Shown piece after piece: positions 27,119 to 37,073 of a stretch of DNA of 64,000 bases. This stretch comes from Muribaculaceae bacterium (GTDB taxonomy: Bacteria > Bacteroidota > Bacteroidia > Bacteroidales > Muribaculaceae). The notes below the pieces were generated by a model. It worked only from the letters and a program-made list of their open reading frames with translations, ran no database searches and was not told the DNA's origin. The stretch covers positions 49,177-113,176 of the forward strand of contig JAFLUA010000006.1 of NCBI GenBank assembly GCA_022508985.1, written 5' to 3'. Every line of letters starts with the position of its first letter. Within the stretch, counting starts at the first letter, position 1. Both the position numbers and the translations under genes were made by a program.

Positions 27119-27188
27119 GTATTATAAAAAGAGTGTATAACGCTAAAAGTGATTGAATGGATTCTGAAGCATGAAGGTGAAATTGCGC

Positions 27189-27219
27189 TTGTAAGTTTTG
27201 AAAAAAAATCATACCTTTG
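27189..27219 (+). promoter_or_regulatory. Promoter for hpt-adk
   Basis: TACCTTTG at 27212-27219 is an exact -7 match, with TTG at 27189-27191 exactly 20 bases upstream. The expected start gives a leader of about 15 bases before the hpt ATG at 27240. Confidence 0.6.
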
Positions 27220-27239
27220 CATAATTTATTTTTTATCAA

Positions 27240-27785
27240 ATGAAAGAAGTGATTTATGAGGGCTTAAAATTTGAGCCTTATATCTCAAAGCAAAATATTG
27301 CCAACCGCGTGGCGGAACTTGGCAAAGAAATAGTGCGCGATTGCGCCGGGAAAACGCCCCTCTTTGTATGTGTACTCAATGGGGCGTTTCCATTTGCCAG
27401 CGATTTGTTCCGCGCTGTCGAGAGCATAGACGCCGAGATAACATTTATTAGGCTCAAAAGCTACGAAGGCACTTCGTCGGCAGGCGTTGTCAAAGAGCTT
27501 ATAGGGCTAAATGAAAGCATCGAAGGTCGCACCGTGATTGTGGTCGAAGATATTGTCGATACGGGCAACACTATCTATCGCCTTATCGAAGATCTGAAAA
27601 AACAAAACCCGGCCGAAATAAAAATTGCCACCTTGCTGTTTAAGCCCGAGGCTTTGGTTAAGCCCGTAACCCCCGATTATATCGGCTTCAGCATCCCTAA
27701 AAAGTTTATTATAGGTTATGGCCTCGACCTGAATGAAAAGGCCCGTAATCTCAACGATATTTACATTCTGAAAGAGGATAAGTAA
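27240..27785 (+). CDS. hpt: Hypoxanthine phosphoribosyltransferase
   Basis: This 181-residue purine-salvage enzyme converts hypoxanthine or guanine plus PRPP into IMP or GMP. The PRPP-binding motif [14 protein letters not shown] is at about 98-111, and the N-terminal flexible loop text [14 protein letters not shown] and the substrate block [17 protein letters not shown] are as expected. It is followed after 56 bases by adk, giving a small nucleotide-metabolism operon. Confidence 0.93.
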   Translation: MKEVIYEGLKFEPYISKQNIANRVAELGKEIVRDCAGKTPLFVCVLNGAFPFASDLFRAVESIDAEITFIRLKSYEGTSSAGVVKELIGLNESIEGRTVIVVEDIVDTGNTIYRLIEDLKKQNPAEIKIATLLFKPEALVKPVTPDYIGFSIPKKFIIGYGLDLNEKARNLNDIYILKEDK

Positions 27786-27841
27786 TAGGTGTTGCGACGT
27801 GCTGTGTTGTATGTTGCAGGCCGTTTTTATGTGAGAAAAAC

Positions 27842-28420
27842 ATGAATATAGTAATATTTGGTGCCCCCGGTAGCGGCAAGGGCACACAAAGCGAAAAAAT
27901 GATAGAAAGATATGGCCTCAGCCATATCTCGACAGGCGAATTACTACGCGATAATATAGCACGTGGCACCCATCTGGGACAGGTCGCTAATCAGTATATC
28001 TCTCAAGGGCTTCTTATCCCCGATGAATTGATGATTGAAGTGCTCTCGGAGTTGTTCAAGGAAAAACCGTCGATGCTCGAGAAAGGTGTCATTTTCGATG
28101 GATTTCCGCGAACGATACCCCAGGCCGAAGCTTTGTCTACGATGCTTGACGCTCACGGCACGAAAATTCATGCCGTTGTCGGCCTCGAAGTTGATGAAGA
28201 CGAGCTTATACGTCGAATCCTTGAGCGTGGTAAAGCAAGTGGCCGCGCCGACGACAATTTAGACACAGTGCGTAAACGCCTCGATGTTTACCATAAACAG
28301 ACGGCTCCGCTACGCGACTACTACCTTGCCGCCGGAAGCTATCATGCGATAGAAGGGAATAGAACTGTTGATGCGATTTTTGACGATATAAGCAAGTCGC
28401 TCGACGAGTATAAATCTTAA
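27842..28420 (+). CDS. adk: Adenylate kinase
   Basis: This 192-residue enzyme interconverts AMP, ADP and ATP. The P-loop GAPGSGKGT is at 7-15, with the NMP-binding block HISTGELLRDNI and GFPRTIPQAEAL. The LID region is short (RRILERGKASGRADDN), so it is the short form without a zinc-binding LID, usual for Bacteroidetes. The acyl-CoA synthetase follows after 10 bases. Confidence 0.95.
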   Translation: MNIVIFGAPGSGKGTQSEKMIERYGLSHISTGELLRDNIARGTHLGQVANQYISQGLLIPDELMIEVLSELFKEKPSMLEKGVIFDGFPRTIPQAEALSTMLDAHGTKIHAVVGLEVDEDELIRRILERGKASGRADDNLDTVRKRLDVYHKQTAPLRDYYLAAGSYHAIEGNRTVDAIFDDISKSLDEYKS

Positions 28421-28430
28421 TAAGTGCGAG

Positions 28431-30170
28431 ATGTATATATTCGAAGAAGCTTATAACCAGGCGCCGTTCAACGATTTGGCGACAATATATCAACAAAGTT
28501 TTATTGATAATTTTGCATTGCCGGCACTTACCGACTACGTGTCGGGGAAAACAATCTCCTATGGCGATATGGCTCGCCGTATAGCCCGCCTGCACTTATT
28601 CTTCGAAATGGCCGGTGTTGCGCCCGGCGACAAAATTGCCCTATTGGGTAAAAATACTCCCAACTGGGTGATAACGTTCATGGCAACAATAACTTACGGC
28701 GCTGTCATAGTGCCCGTGTTGCACGACTTTAATCCGGCTGATGCTCAGCATATTATAAACCACTCCGATTCGGTGTTGCTATTCGTGGCCGATGGTATAT
28801 TCCCCAATTTAGATTTCGACACAATGCCGCAAGTGCGCGCTGTTGTGTCGCTGGATAGCCGTACTATCATTGCGGAACGTAAACCGGCAGTAACCAATCG
28901 CCGACGTAAACTCAATAGCCACCGCTCGATAGTGACAAACCTCACCAGAGAGTTCCGTAAGACCTATCCCAAAGGTTTTACCCCCGACGATATTGTTTAT
29001 AAAAAATTCGACGGCTCTTCGTTGGCTGTTATAAATTACACCTCCGGAACAACCGGATATTCAAAAGGTGTTATGCTGACGCTCGATAACCTTCGAGGCA
29101 ACGTCGTCTTTGGCATTCGCTCCAACCTGCATTATCAAGGCTCGAGAGTGTTGTCGTTTTTGCCCTTGGCTCACGCTTATGGATGCGCCTTCGACATGCT
29201 TGTGCCTCTCGCTGTAGGATCACATATAACATTGCTGGGCAAGACCCCAACGCCTGTGGTGTTGTTGCGTGCCATGAAGCAGGTAAGACCGTCGTTGATA
29301 ATCTGCGTGCCGCTGATATTGGAGAAAATATATCGAAAAGTTGTAGTTCCGCAGATTACGAAAAAACCTATACGTTGGGTCCTTGCCGTGCCCATGCTCG
29401 ACAAAGCGGTATATAGCATTATCAGAGCTAAACTTGTAGATGCATTTGGTAGCGCTTTCGAAGAGATTATTGTTGGCGGTGCTGCTCTAAACCCCGAAGT
29501 GGAAGAGTTCTTGGCTAAAATAAAATTCCCGTTCACGGTAGGATATGGAATGACCGAGTGCGCGCCCTTAATTAGTTACTCTCCGTGGCGACGATTCAAA
29601 ATAGGATCGGCCGGACGTACGCTCAAAGGCATTATGGAAGGTAAAGTTCTCGTCGATGAAAACCTGGGGAATGCACGCTACGACGGTGTTAAGCAAGGAG
29701 AGATTATGGTGCGCGGCTTGAACGTGATGAAGGGATATTATAAAAATCCCGAAGCAACGGCCGCTGTATTAGAAGAAGACGGGTGGCTGCACACAGGCGA
29801 TATGGGCTGGATTGACCCCGACAACCGCACCATAAATATCCGCGGAAGATATAAAACGATGATTCTAACCGCTAACGGCCAGAATATATATCCCGAGGAG
29901 ATTGAGGCGAAAATGAATAATATGCCTTACGTAAACGAGTGCTTGGTTATCGAGCGCGACGGACATCTCGTTGTCCTTTGTCACCCCGATGCCGACCAAG
30001 TAGAACGCGAAGGCCTCGACGCAGAGCAACTTGCTGAGGCTATGGAGTACAATCGCAAAAGTTTGAATAAGATTGTTGCTGCTTACGAGCAAGTACAAGC
30101 GGTTGAAATAGTACCTGAAGAATTTGAGAAAACACCCAAACGCTCTATCCGGCGCTTCTTGTATAAGTAA
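28431..30170 (+). CDS. AMP-dependent long-chain acyl-CoA synthetase
   Basis: This 579-residue adenylate-forming enzyme has the ATP loop NYTSGTTGYSKGVML near 202-216, VGYGMTECAPLISY, WLHTGDMGWID and a hinge region followed by GRYKTMILTANGQNIYPEEIEAKMN. The family activates fatty acids to acyl-CoA through acyl-AMP, usually at the inner face of the inner membrane. The long C-terminal lysine region EEFEKTPKRSIRRFLYK is like bacterial FadD-type proteins. The precise chain length is not readable. It lies 10 bases after adk and upstream of rmuC. Confidence 0.9.
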   Translation: MYIFEEAYNQAPFNDLATIYQQSFIDNFALPALTDYVSGKTISYGDMARRIARLHLFFEMAGVAPGDKIALLGKNTPNWVITFMATITYGAVIVPVLHDFNPADAQHIINHSDSVLLFVADGIFPNLDFDTMPQVRAVVSLDSRTIIAERKPAVTNRRRKLNSHRSIVTNLTREFRKTYPKGFTPDDIVYKKFDGSSLAVINYTSGTTGYSKGVMLTLDNLRGNVVFGIRSNLHYQGSRVLSFLPLAHAYGCAFDMLVPLAVGSHITLLGKTPTPVVLLRAMKQVRPSLIICVPLILEKIYRKVVVPQITKKPIRWVLAVPMLDKAVYSIIRAKLVDAFGSAFEEIIVGGAALNPEVEEFLAKIKFPFTVGYGMTECAPLISYSPWRRFKIGSAGRTLKGIMEGKVLVDENLGNARYDGVKQGEIMVRGLNVMKGYYKNPEATAAVLEEDGWLHTGDMGWIDPDNRTINIRGRYKTMILTANGQNIYPEEIEAKMNNMPYVNECLVIERDGHLVVLCHPDADQVEREGLDAEQLAEAMEYNRKSLNKIVAAYEQVQAVEIVPEEFEKTPKRSIRRFLYK

Positions 30171-30205
30171 TAATCACGCGTTCTTAGCTTAAATCTCAAC
30201 ACCCT

Positions 30206-31369
30206 GTGCTTATAGCTATAATCATATTGAGTGTGGCCCTTGTAGTCGCCGTCTGCTACATTTTTATGTTGACAGGCAATGCGGCACGCCTGCAAGAACG
30301 CCTATCGATGTCGGAAAAAGCGTTGGCAGAGCAACGTGCCGACTTCGATAAGATAAACTCAGAGGCTGAAGCACGGTTCTCGGCTTTGGCTACACAAGCG
30401 TTGTCGGTTAATAGTGAGGCTCTTCGGCAACAGACCAATCGCGGCCTGGCCGAAGTGTTGGCTCCTATGAAAGAAAACCTCGAGCAATTCAGGCAGACTA
30501 TTGTTGAGAGCTACTCGAAGGAAGCACGTGAGCGCTTCTCGCTCGGCGAACGTGTGCGAGAGCTTATCGACCTTAATCATACGGTTGGCCGCGAAACGCG
30601 TAGATTGTCGGATGCCCTAAAAGGAAATAGCCGTATGCAAGGCGATTGGGGCGAAATGATTCTTGACAATATATTGGAGCGGGCAGGCTTTCGCCGCGGT
30701 TATGAATATCAAGTACAAGAGAGTGTTGTCGATTCCGACGGCCGACGCCTTCGTCCCGACGTTGTGATTTCATATACCGAGGGCCGAAAAATTATCATCG
30801 ATTCAAAAGTATCAATACAAGATTATTTTGAGATGATTAACGCCTCCGACGATGTGGTGCGCGATAAATATGCCCGTGCTCATATCAATTCGGTGAAAAA
30901 ACATATATCGGAACTTAAAAGCAAGTCTTATCAAGATGCCGGTTCTACCGCCGAAAAATTTGATTATGTACTCATGTTTATACCCCACGAAGGTGCTTTC
31001 TTGGCGGCTATGAACCTTGATAATACCTTGTGGGAGACAGCCTACGACAGCCACGTGCTCATCATATCTCCGACACACCTAATGTCGATAGTGAAATTGA
31101 TAGAGCAAATGTGGCGCCAAGATAAACAGAACCGCAACGCTATCACTATTGCCGATGAAGCCGGTCGTATGTTAGATAAATTCCGCGGGTTTCTCGACGA
31201 TATGGACAAGATGGATAAGGCTCTTAGTAATGCGCGCCAGGCATGGGACGATTCTTTCCGCAAGTTGGTTTCCGGTCCGGGTAATCTTATCGGGCGTGCT
31301 GAAAAAATGCAAGAGCTGGGCGCGAAGGCTAAGAAAAATCTGCCGGAGAAATATCGGTCCGACGATTAA
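30206..31369 (+). CDS. rmuC: DNA recombination protein RmuC
   Basis: This 387-residue protein has one N-terminal membrane anchor (LIAIIILSVALVVAVCYIFML), a long coiled coil (about 25-130) and the nuclease-fold core with QGDWGEMILDNILERAGFRRGYEYQ, RPDVVISYTEGRKIIIDSKVS and LMFIPHEGAFLAAM. RmuC limits inversion at short inverted repeats in E. coli; the biochemical role is uncertain. The start is GTG at 30206, chosen because it supplies the usual N-terminal anchor. Confidence 0.92.
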   Translation: MLIAIIILSVALVVAVCYIFMLTGNAARLQERLSMSEKALAEQRADFDKINSEAEARFSALATQALSVNSEALRQQTNRGLAEVLAPMKENLEQFRQTIVESYSKEARERFSLGERVRELIDLNHTVGRETRRLSDALKGNSRMQGDWGEMILDNILERAGFRRGYEYQVQESVVDSDGRRLRPDVVISYTEGRKIIIDSKVSIQDYFEMINASDDVVRDKYARAHINSVKKHISELKSKSYQDAGSTAEKFDYVLMFIPHEGAFLAAMNLDNTLWETAYDSHVLIISPTHLMSIVKLIEQMWRQDKQNRNAITIADEAGRMLDKFRGFLDDMDKMDKALSNARQAWDDSFRKLVSGPGNLIGRAEKMQELGAKAKKNLPEKYRSDD

Positions 31370-31398
31370 TTCTCTGCGTAGATAAAATTGCGAATATG

Positions 31399-31430
31399 TT
31401 TGGAGGAGGGGATAAATTTTTTTAACTTTG
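31399..31430 (+). promoter_or_regulatory. Promoter for the EamA-DUF4250-uvrD-nspC-GT2-radC operon
   Basis: TTTG at 31399-31402, a 20-base spacer and TAACTTTG at 31423-31430 match the Bacteroidota consensus exactly. The predicted leader to the ATG at 31455 is about 18 bases. Confidence 0.75.
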
Positions 31431-31454
31431 TGTGACTAACAAAAGAACAACCCA

Positions 31455-32387
31455 ATGCCAACCCCGACTATACCTACACGAAAAATATCGGGAGAAAATT
31501 TGTGGGGCCATATAGCGGCGCTGATTGCTGTCGTCATGTGGGGCTATTCTTTTGTTTCATCGAAAGTTTTGCTTGAAAACGGCCTCGGCCCTATGCAGAT
31601 ATATGTCTACCGTTGGGTCCTTGCATATATCTCAATGGTGTGCATAAGCCATAAAAAATTATTCTCGGCATCATTGCACGAAGAATGGATGTTTTGCCTG
31701 TGCGCTTTATGTGCCGGCACTTTGTATTTCTTTGCCGAGAATACGGCCCTCGAATATACCTTGACAACTAATGTGTCGCTGTTAACCTCGCTCTCTCCTT
31801 TGGTAACCGCTTTCCTCGTTGGGCTGGTGTATAAAACAGAGCGCATAGGTGTGGGTATGTGGATAGGCTCGGTTGTTGCCATCGGTGGTGTCGTATGTGT
31901 CGTGCTAAATAGTAGCACATCGCTGCAAGTAAGGCCTTTGGGCGATTTCTTAGCATTGTCGGCAGCTTTCAGTTGGGCTGTTTATTCATTGATACTACGC
32001 CGCCTCAATGCCAATTACGACGTGTGGTTTATAACACGCAAGACATTCTTTTATGGTTTGGTTACGGCAATACCTTTCCTATTTTTTGAGAAAGACAATG
32101 CGCCCTTTATGGAAGTGATAGTGCGCCCCGAGGTATATGGCAATCTGTTGTTCTTGGGATTGGGTGCATCGACTATCGCATTTGCTGTGTGGGCTATTGC
32201 AATAAAGAATATCGGGGCCCTTAAAGCCAACAATTACATGTATTTGCAACCGATAGTAACTCTTGTCGTTTCGGCAATCATATTGCATGAATACGTAACG
32301 ATAGTTGGTTATATAGGCATCGCTCTCATTCTTGCCGGATTATGGGTCGGTGAAAATATCGACAAAAAATATAAACGTCGAAGCTAA
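31455..32387 (+). CDS. DMT-superfamily transporter (EamA family)
   Basis: This 310-residue membrane protein has ten predicted helices in two repeated halves of five, each an EamA domain. Examples are HIAALIAVVMWGYSFVSSKVLLENG in the first half and GDFLALSAAFSWAVYSLILRRL in the second. The family exports or imports small metabolites; the substrate cannot be read from the sequence. It heads a compact operon and is followed by the DUF4250 gene after 12 bases. Confidence 0.88.
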   Translation: MPTPTIPTRKISGENLWGHIAALIAVVMWGYSFVSSKVLLENGLGPMQIYVYRWVLAYISMVCISHKKLFSASLHEEWMFCLCALCAGTLYFFAENTALEYTLTTNVSLLTSLSPLVTAFLVGLVYKTERIGVGMWIGSVVAIGGVVCVVLNSSTSLQVRPLGDFLALSAAFSWAVYSLILRRLNANYDVWFITRKTFFYGLVTAIPFLFFEKDNAPFMEVIVRPEVYGNLLFLGLGASTIAFAVWAIAIKNIGALKANNYMYLQPIVTLVVSAIILHEYVTIVGYIGIALILAGLWVGENIDKKYKRRS

Positions 32388-32399
32388 AAATTACTTACA

Positions 32400-32576
32400 A
32401 TGACATTGCCAAACGACCCTTTCATGTTGCTTAGTTTTGTCAACACCTTGTTGCGTGACGAGTATGATTCATTAGACGAGTTATGTAAATCATACGATGT
32501 CGATAGCAAGGAATTGTGCGAAACCTTGGCCGCCACTGGATTTGAATATGTGGCAGAGATAAACCAGTTCAGATAA
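32400..32576 (+). CDS. Small DUF4250-family protein
   Basis: This 58-residue protein reads MTLPNDPFMLLSFVNTLLRDEY, then SLDELCKSYDVDSKELCETL, and ends EYVAEINQFR. The LPNDPFMLLSFVNTLLRD start and the helix-turn-helix-like middle match DUF4250, a short family of unknown function in anaerobes. It lies 12 bases after the transporter gene and ends 2 bases before the helicase start. Its size makes it easy to miss. The function is unknown. Confidence 0.85.
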   Translation: MTLPNDPFMLLSFVNTLLRDEYDSLDELCKSYDVDSKELCETLAATGFEYVAEINQFR

Positions 32577-32578
32577 AA

Positions 32579-34915
32579 ATGAGCGATACAGCATATCTTG
32601 AACAATTAAATACAGCGCAAAGAGCGGCGGTGGAGTATCTCGACGGGCCACAACTTGTTATTGCCGGGGCAGGCTCGGGCAAAACTCGTGTGCTCACATA
32701 TAAGATAGTGCATCTCCTCAAGAATGGCCATAACCCCCGCCGCATCTTGGCGTTGACGTTCACTAATAAGGCAGCGCGTGAAATGCGTGATAGAATATGC
32801 ACCCTTGCCGGTGACGATACTGCTCAAAAACTCTGGATGGGTACCTTTCACTCTATCTTTTCGAAGATATTGCGCATCTATGCCGACCGCATCGGTTTTA
32901 AGAGCAACTATACGATATACGACACATCCGATTCGAAGTCGTTGATTAAAAGTATAATACGCGATTTGAATTTAGACGATAAAATATATCGTCCGGGAGT
33001 GGTGATGTCGGATATATCTACGGCGAAAAATAACCTGTATTCTCCTGAAGCATACGCTAACGATGCCGAATTGATGAGAGCCGATGAAGTTTGTCGGCGC
33101 CCAAGAACGGTGGAAATATATAAGACCTATCGCGACCGTTGTCGTATAGCCGGAGCTATGGACTTCGACGACCTGTTGTTTTATACAAATGTGCTATTGC
33201 GCGACAATCCCGATGTGAGAGAGCACTTCCGCTCTTATTTCTCATATATATTGATTGACGAGTATCAAGATACCAATTTTGCGCAGCACTATATCGTGAT
33301 GCAGCTCTGCGGCGATAAGGCCGGGCTATGTGTCGTCGGCGATGATGCCCAGAGTATTTACTCTTTCCGTGGCGCAAATATCCGTAATATACTCGACCTT
33401 AAAAAATCATTCCCCTCGCTGCGCACATTCAAGCTCGAAGAAAACTATCGCTCGACTCGTAATATTATAGGCGCGGCAAATACTCTCATTGCGGCAAATA
33501 AAGAGCAGATTCCAAAAGAGGTCTTTTCCAACAATTCGGAGGGTGACAAGATTGAAGTTGTGCAGTGCTACAACGAGTATGAAGAAGCCTATCTCGTGGC
33601 TAATCGTATAGCTCAGGTGCGTATGCGCACGCGGTTGCCATTAAACGAATTTGCTGTCCTTTATCGCACTAACGCCCAAAGCCGTGTCCTCGAAGAAGCT
33701 TTGCGAAACAGAAATATTCCCTATCGCATATATGGCGGCTTGTCGTTTTATCAACGTAAGGAAATAAAAGATGCTATTTGCTATTTCCGTCTCGCCGTTA
33801 ATCCAAACGACGATGAGGCTTTCCGCCGAGTCGTCAACACACCCAAGCGCGGAATAGGCGATACTACTGTGAGAAAAGTTCTCGCGGCGGCAATAGGAAG
33901 TAACGTGAGTATGTATAACGTGGTGTCGGAGCCCGAGCGTTATGCGCTCGATGTTAACAAAGGCACTTTGGCGAAATTGCAGGTCTTTACAGCCATGCTA
34001 CATTCTTTTGCCGAAGACAACAGCAATGGTGCCAATGCTGCCGACCTCGCCCGAAATATAATATCCACGACAGGGCTGATGCAAGAGTATATGTCGGATT
34101 CAACGCCCGAAAACGTCTCGAAAAGAGATAATATGCTCGAACTTCTCAACGCAACCGACCGATTTGTCGAAACAACACGCGAAATGCGCGGTGATGCTAG
34201 TCTGGGCATGTCGGAATTTTTGGCTGAAGTTTCGCTCCTCACCGATCAAGACAGCGATGTCAACGACGGCGACTGTGTTACCTTGATGACCATTCACGCC
34301 GCTAAAGGCCTTGAATTTGGCGGCGTATTCGTCGTAGGTGTTGAAGAAGACCTATTGCCCTCGGCTTTAAGCACACATAGTGCCAGAGAAATTGAGGAAG
34401 AACGACGGCTGATGTATGTTGCTTTAACGAGAGCAAAAAACTATTGCATGGTGAGTTATGCCGGTAAAAGAATGATAAACGGCAGGCAGGAGCAAACGTT
34501 CCCGTCTCGCTTCCTTCGTGATATCAACCCTAAATATCTGCGACTGATGACCGGCACGTCGCTCGATGCTTCCTCCAATTACGGCTACGACAACCGAAAG
34601 TATAGATATGATGACAATTCTTTCGGCGTGTCGACTAAGCCCGAACAGAAATCGGCAATCCCCCCGGCCTTACAGCGCAACACCGACATGCCTAAGCCTC
34701 GTGCACAAGCGCCAACGGCGGCTGGTGGATATGCTACGCACGCTGCTGCAGACCTTAGGGTGGGGCAACGTATCGAGCACCCTAACTTCGGGCTCGGTGT
34801 TATCAAGCAAATAGATACTTCGCAGGCCGATAATCGTATCGTTGTGAAGTTCTCATCTTCGACACAAGAGCGAACTTTGTTATTAAAATTTGCACGTTTC
34901 AAAACCTTATCATAA
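32579..34915 (+). CDS. ATP-dependent DNA helicase, UvrD/PcrA type
   Basis: This 778-residue superfamily 1 helicase has the Q motif region LNTAQRAAVEY, Walker A GAGSGKTRVLTYK at 30-42, motif Ia LALTFTNKAAREMRDRI, Walker B ILIDEYQDTNFAQ near 225, motif III VGDDAQSIYSFRGA, motif IV EENYRSTRNI, motif V TLMTIHAAKGLEF and motif VI RRLMYVALTRAKNYC. The C-terminal YATHAAADLRVGQRIEHPNFGLGVI region is the PcrA/UvrD tail that contacts RNA polymerase in some bacteria. It acts in nucleotide excision and mismatch repair. Its stop abuts the nspC start. Confidence 0.95.
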   Translation: MSDTAYLEQLNTAQRAAVEYLDGPQLVIAGAGSGKTRVLTYKIVHLLKNGHNPRRILALTFTNKAAREMRDRICTLAGDDTAQKLWMGTFHSIFSKILRIYADRIGFKSNYTIYDTSDSKSLIKSIIRDLNLDDKIYRPGVVMSDISTAKNNLYSPEAYANDAELMRADEVCRRPRTVEIYKTYRDRCRIAGAMDFDDLLFYTNVLLRDNPDVREHFRSYFSYILIDEYQDTNFAQHYIVMQLCGDKAGLCVVGDDAQSIYSFRGANIRNILDLKKSFPSLRTFKLEENYRSTRNIIGAANTLIAANKEQIPKEVFSNNSEGDKIEVVQCYNEYEEAYLVANRIAQVRMRTRLPLNEFAVLYRTNAQSRVLEEALRNRNIPYRIYGGLSFYQRKEIKDAICYFRLAVNPNDDEAFRRVVNTPKRGIGDTTVRKVLAAAIGSNVSMYNVVSEPERYALDVNKGTLAKLQVFTAMLHSFAEDNSNGANAADLARNIISTTGLMQEYMSDSTPENVSKRDNMLELLNATDRFVETTREMRGDASLGMSEFLAEVSLLTDQDSDVNDGDCVTLMTIHAAKGLEFGGVFVVGVEEDLLPSALSTHSAREIEEERRLMYVALTRAKNYCMVSYAGKRMINGRQEQTFPSRFLRDINPKYLRLMTGTSLDASSNYGYDNRKYRYDDNSFGVSTKPEQKSAIPPALQRNTDMPKPRAQAPTAAGGYATHAAADLRVGQRIEHPNFGLGVIKQIDTSQADNRIVVKFSSSTQERTLLLKFARFKTLS

Positions 34916-36067
34916 ATGACTTCCAAGCAACTCCCTACGCCTTTTTTTATCGTTTATGAAGACCGCTTGCGAGCCAATCTCGAGTTGATAACAGATGTGA
35001 GCCGACGCAGTGGTGCCGAGATTATTATGGCATTTAAGGCAAACGCATTGTGGCGTACTTTCGACATAATAAAAGAGTACTGTCGTAATTGTACGGCAAG
35101 TTCGGTAAATGAATTGTTGCTTGGCGCCGACACTCTTGGAGGCGAGATTCACAGCTATACGCCTGCCTATACCGATGCAAATATCGATCTTTTCATTAGG
35201 CATAGCACTCACATAACGTTTAATTCGCTGAGTCAGTTGGCAAAATATGGCAAAAAAGCTCATGCGGCCGGGGTCGCTGTCGGCCTCAGAGTGAATCCGA
35301 GATGCTCTGTGATAGAGACAGATTTATATAATCCGGCATTGCCTGGTAGCCGTTTTGGCGTTGGAAAAGAAGACTTAGCCGCCGGTCTTCCGCCCTTTGT
35401 CGACGGCTTGCATTTCCACGCTTTGTGCGAATCGACTTCTTACGACCTCGAAAAAGTGTTGCAAGCTTTCGAACGCGATTTCGGACACTTACTTCCGGTC
35501 CTCAAATGGGTCAATATGGGTGGCGGTCACCTTATGACTCGTAAAGGCTATGATACCGATCACTTAGTGAATCTGATAAATGATTTCCGCCGACGCTATC
35601 CCAATCTCAAGGTGATACTCGAGCCCGGCAGCGCTTTTACGTGGCAGACAGGCGACTTGGTTAGCAGCGTTGTCGATGTTGTTGTAGATAGAGGCATACC
35701 TACTGCAATACTCGATGTGTCGTTTGCTTGCCACATGCCCGACACTCTCGAAATGCCCTACTTGCCTGTTGTAGCCGAAAGTTACGACCCATCTGAAGGT
35801 GCTAATACAGATGGCGAGCCGCTGAGAGCATGGCGTCTCGGAGGTAATTCGTGCCTGAGTGGCGATTTTAAGGGCGATTATTTCTTCAAGGAGCCCTTAA
35901 CGCCCGGATGCCGCATAACATTGCGAGATATGAACCATTATACCACAGTGAAAACCACGATGTTTAACGGAGTGCATCATCCCGATATCGTATTGCAACG
36001 GCTTAATGGCGAGTGTGAATACTTGAGAAAATTCAATTACGATGATTATAAAAACAGAATGAGCTGA
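34916..36067 (+). CDS. nspC: Carboxynorspermidine decarboxylase
   Basis: This 383-residue PLP enzyme of the alanine racemase-like fold decarboxylates carboxynorspermidine or carboxyspermidine, the last step of an alternative polyamine route. Blocks include IIMAFKANALWRTFDIIKEY with the PLP lysine, GSRFGVG, LHFHALCESTSYDLEKVL, NMGGGHLMTRKGYD, LEPGSAFTW and the catalytic cysteine region DVSFACHMPDTLEMPY. The partner dehydrogenase is not in the window. It starts on the base after the helicase stop and ends 1 base before the glycosyltransferase. Confidence 0.93.
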   Translation: MTSKQLPTPFFIVYEDRLRANLELITDVSRRSGAEIIMAFKANALWRTFDIIKEYCRNCTASSVNELLLGADTLGGEIHSYTPAYTDANIDLFIRHSTHITFNSLSQLAKYGKKAHAAGVAVGLRVNPRCSVIETDLYNPALPGSRFGVGKEDLAAGLPPFVDGLHFHALCESTSYDLEKVLQAFERDFGHLLPVLKWVNMGGGHLMTRKGYDTDHLVNLINDFRRRYPNLKVILEPGSAFTWQTGDLVSSVVDVVVDRGIPTAILDVSFACHMPDTLEMPYLPVVAESYDPSEGANTDGEPLRAWRLGGNSCLSGDFKGDYFFKEPLTPGCRITLRDMNHYTTVKTTMFNGVHHPDIVLQRLNGECEYLRKFNYDDYKNRMS

Positions 36068-36068
36068 A

Positions 36069-37073
36069 ATGGCAACGTTGTATTCTGTGATAGTGCCCGT
36101 TTATAACCGCCCCACAGAGGTCTACGACCTTTGCGAGAGCCTTTTGGCACAGTCGTATAAAAATTTTGAACTCGTAATAGTTGAAGATGGCTCCACTGTG
36201 CGCTGTGACGATGTAGTTGAAAGTGCGCGCCAACGTGGGCTTAACGTTTCATACTACTACAAAGAAAATGAGGGCCGATCCATTGCGCGCAACTATGGCA
36301 TGGAAAGGGCTTCCGGCGATTATTTCATCTTTTTTGACTCCGATTGTGTAATCCCGCCGGAGTATTTTGCCACTCTCGACAGAGAATTAGGAGAACTTCC
36401 CATTGATTGCTTTGGGGGGCCTGATGCTGCGCATGAGTCTTTTAGCGATACTCAAAAGGCAATAAATTACTCTATGACGTCCTTTTTGACGACAGGAGGA
36501 ATACGCGGAGGACGAGTGCAACTTGAAAAGTTTGTGCCGCGAACTTTTAACATGGGCTTCAGTCGACGGGTATACGAGCGTGTCGGCGGTTTCCGCGAAA
36601 TGTTTTCGGAAGACATCGACATGAGCACGCGAATACGTCAGGCCGGCTTTTCTATCGGGCTGATTAGAAATGCTTTTGTCTGGCATAAGCGACGTGTCGA
36701 TTTTAAGCGTTTTTTCCGTCAAGTTTATGTCTTCGGCATGTCGAGAATAACTCTCAAACTGCTTTATCCCGATTCGCTTAAACTTGTGCATTTGTTACCG
36801 GCTCTCTTTGTCATTGGCCTGTTGGCATTCATCATTGCCGGAGTTTTCGTGTCGCCACTGTGGCTTTTGCCGCCGCTTATCTATTTCGTCGCTGTATTCA
36901 TCGGTGCTTTATTATCCACGAAATCTCTTAAAATAGCATTGCTTGCAGTGCCCGCTGCGCTTATACAACTGTGCGGATATGGCGTGGGCTTTATTAAAGC
37001 ATTTGTTGTCAAGATATTGCTTCGTAAAGGACGTAATATCAACGAAGAAATTCTCATACGCAAAGGAAAATGA
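36069..37073 (+). CDS. Glycosyltransferase family 2 with C-terminal membrane segments
   Basis: This 334-residue protein begins LYSVIVPVYNRPTEVYDLCESLL, with VEDGST near 40 and FFDSDC near 90 as nucleotide-sugar and metal-binding acidic motifs, then GFSRRVYERVGGF and EDIDMSTRIRQAGF. Two hydrophobic segments at about 245-300 anchor it in the inner membrane. Donor and acceptor are unknown. Its stop overlaps the radC start by four bases (ATGA). Confidence 0.88.
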   Translation: MATLYSVIVPVYNRPTEVYDLCESLLAQSYKNFELVIVEDGSTVRCDDVVESARQRGLNVSYYYKENEGRSIARNYGMERASGDYFIFFDSDCVIPPEYFATLDRELGELPIDCFGGPDAAHESFSDTQKAINYSMTSFLTTGGIRGGRVQLEKFVPRTFNMGFSRRVYERVGGFREMFSEDIDMSTRIRQAGFSIGLIRNAFVWHKRRVDFKRFFRQVYVFGMSRITLKLLYPDSLKLVHLLPALFVIGLLAFIIAGVFVSPLWLLPPLIYFVAVFIGALLSTKSLKIALLAVPAALIQLCGYGVGFIKAFVVKILLRKGRNINEEILIRKGK

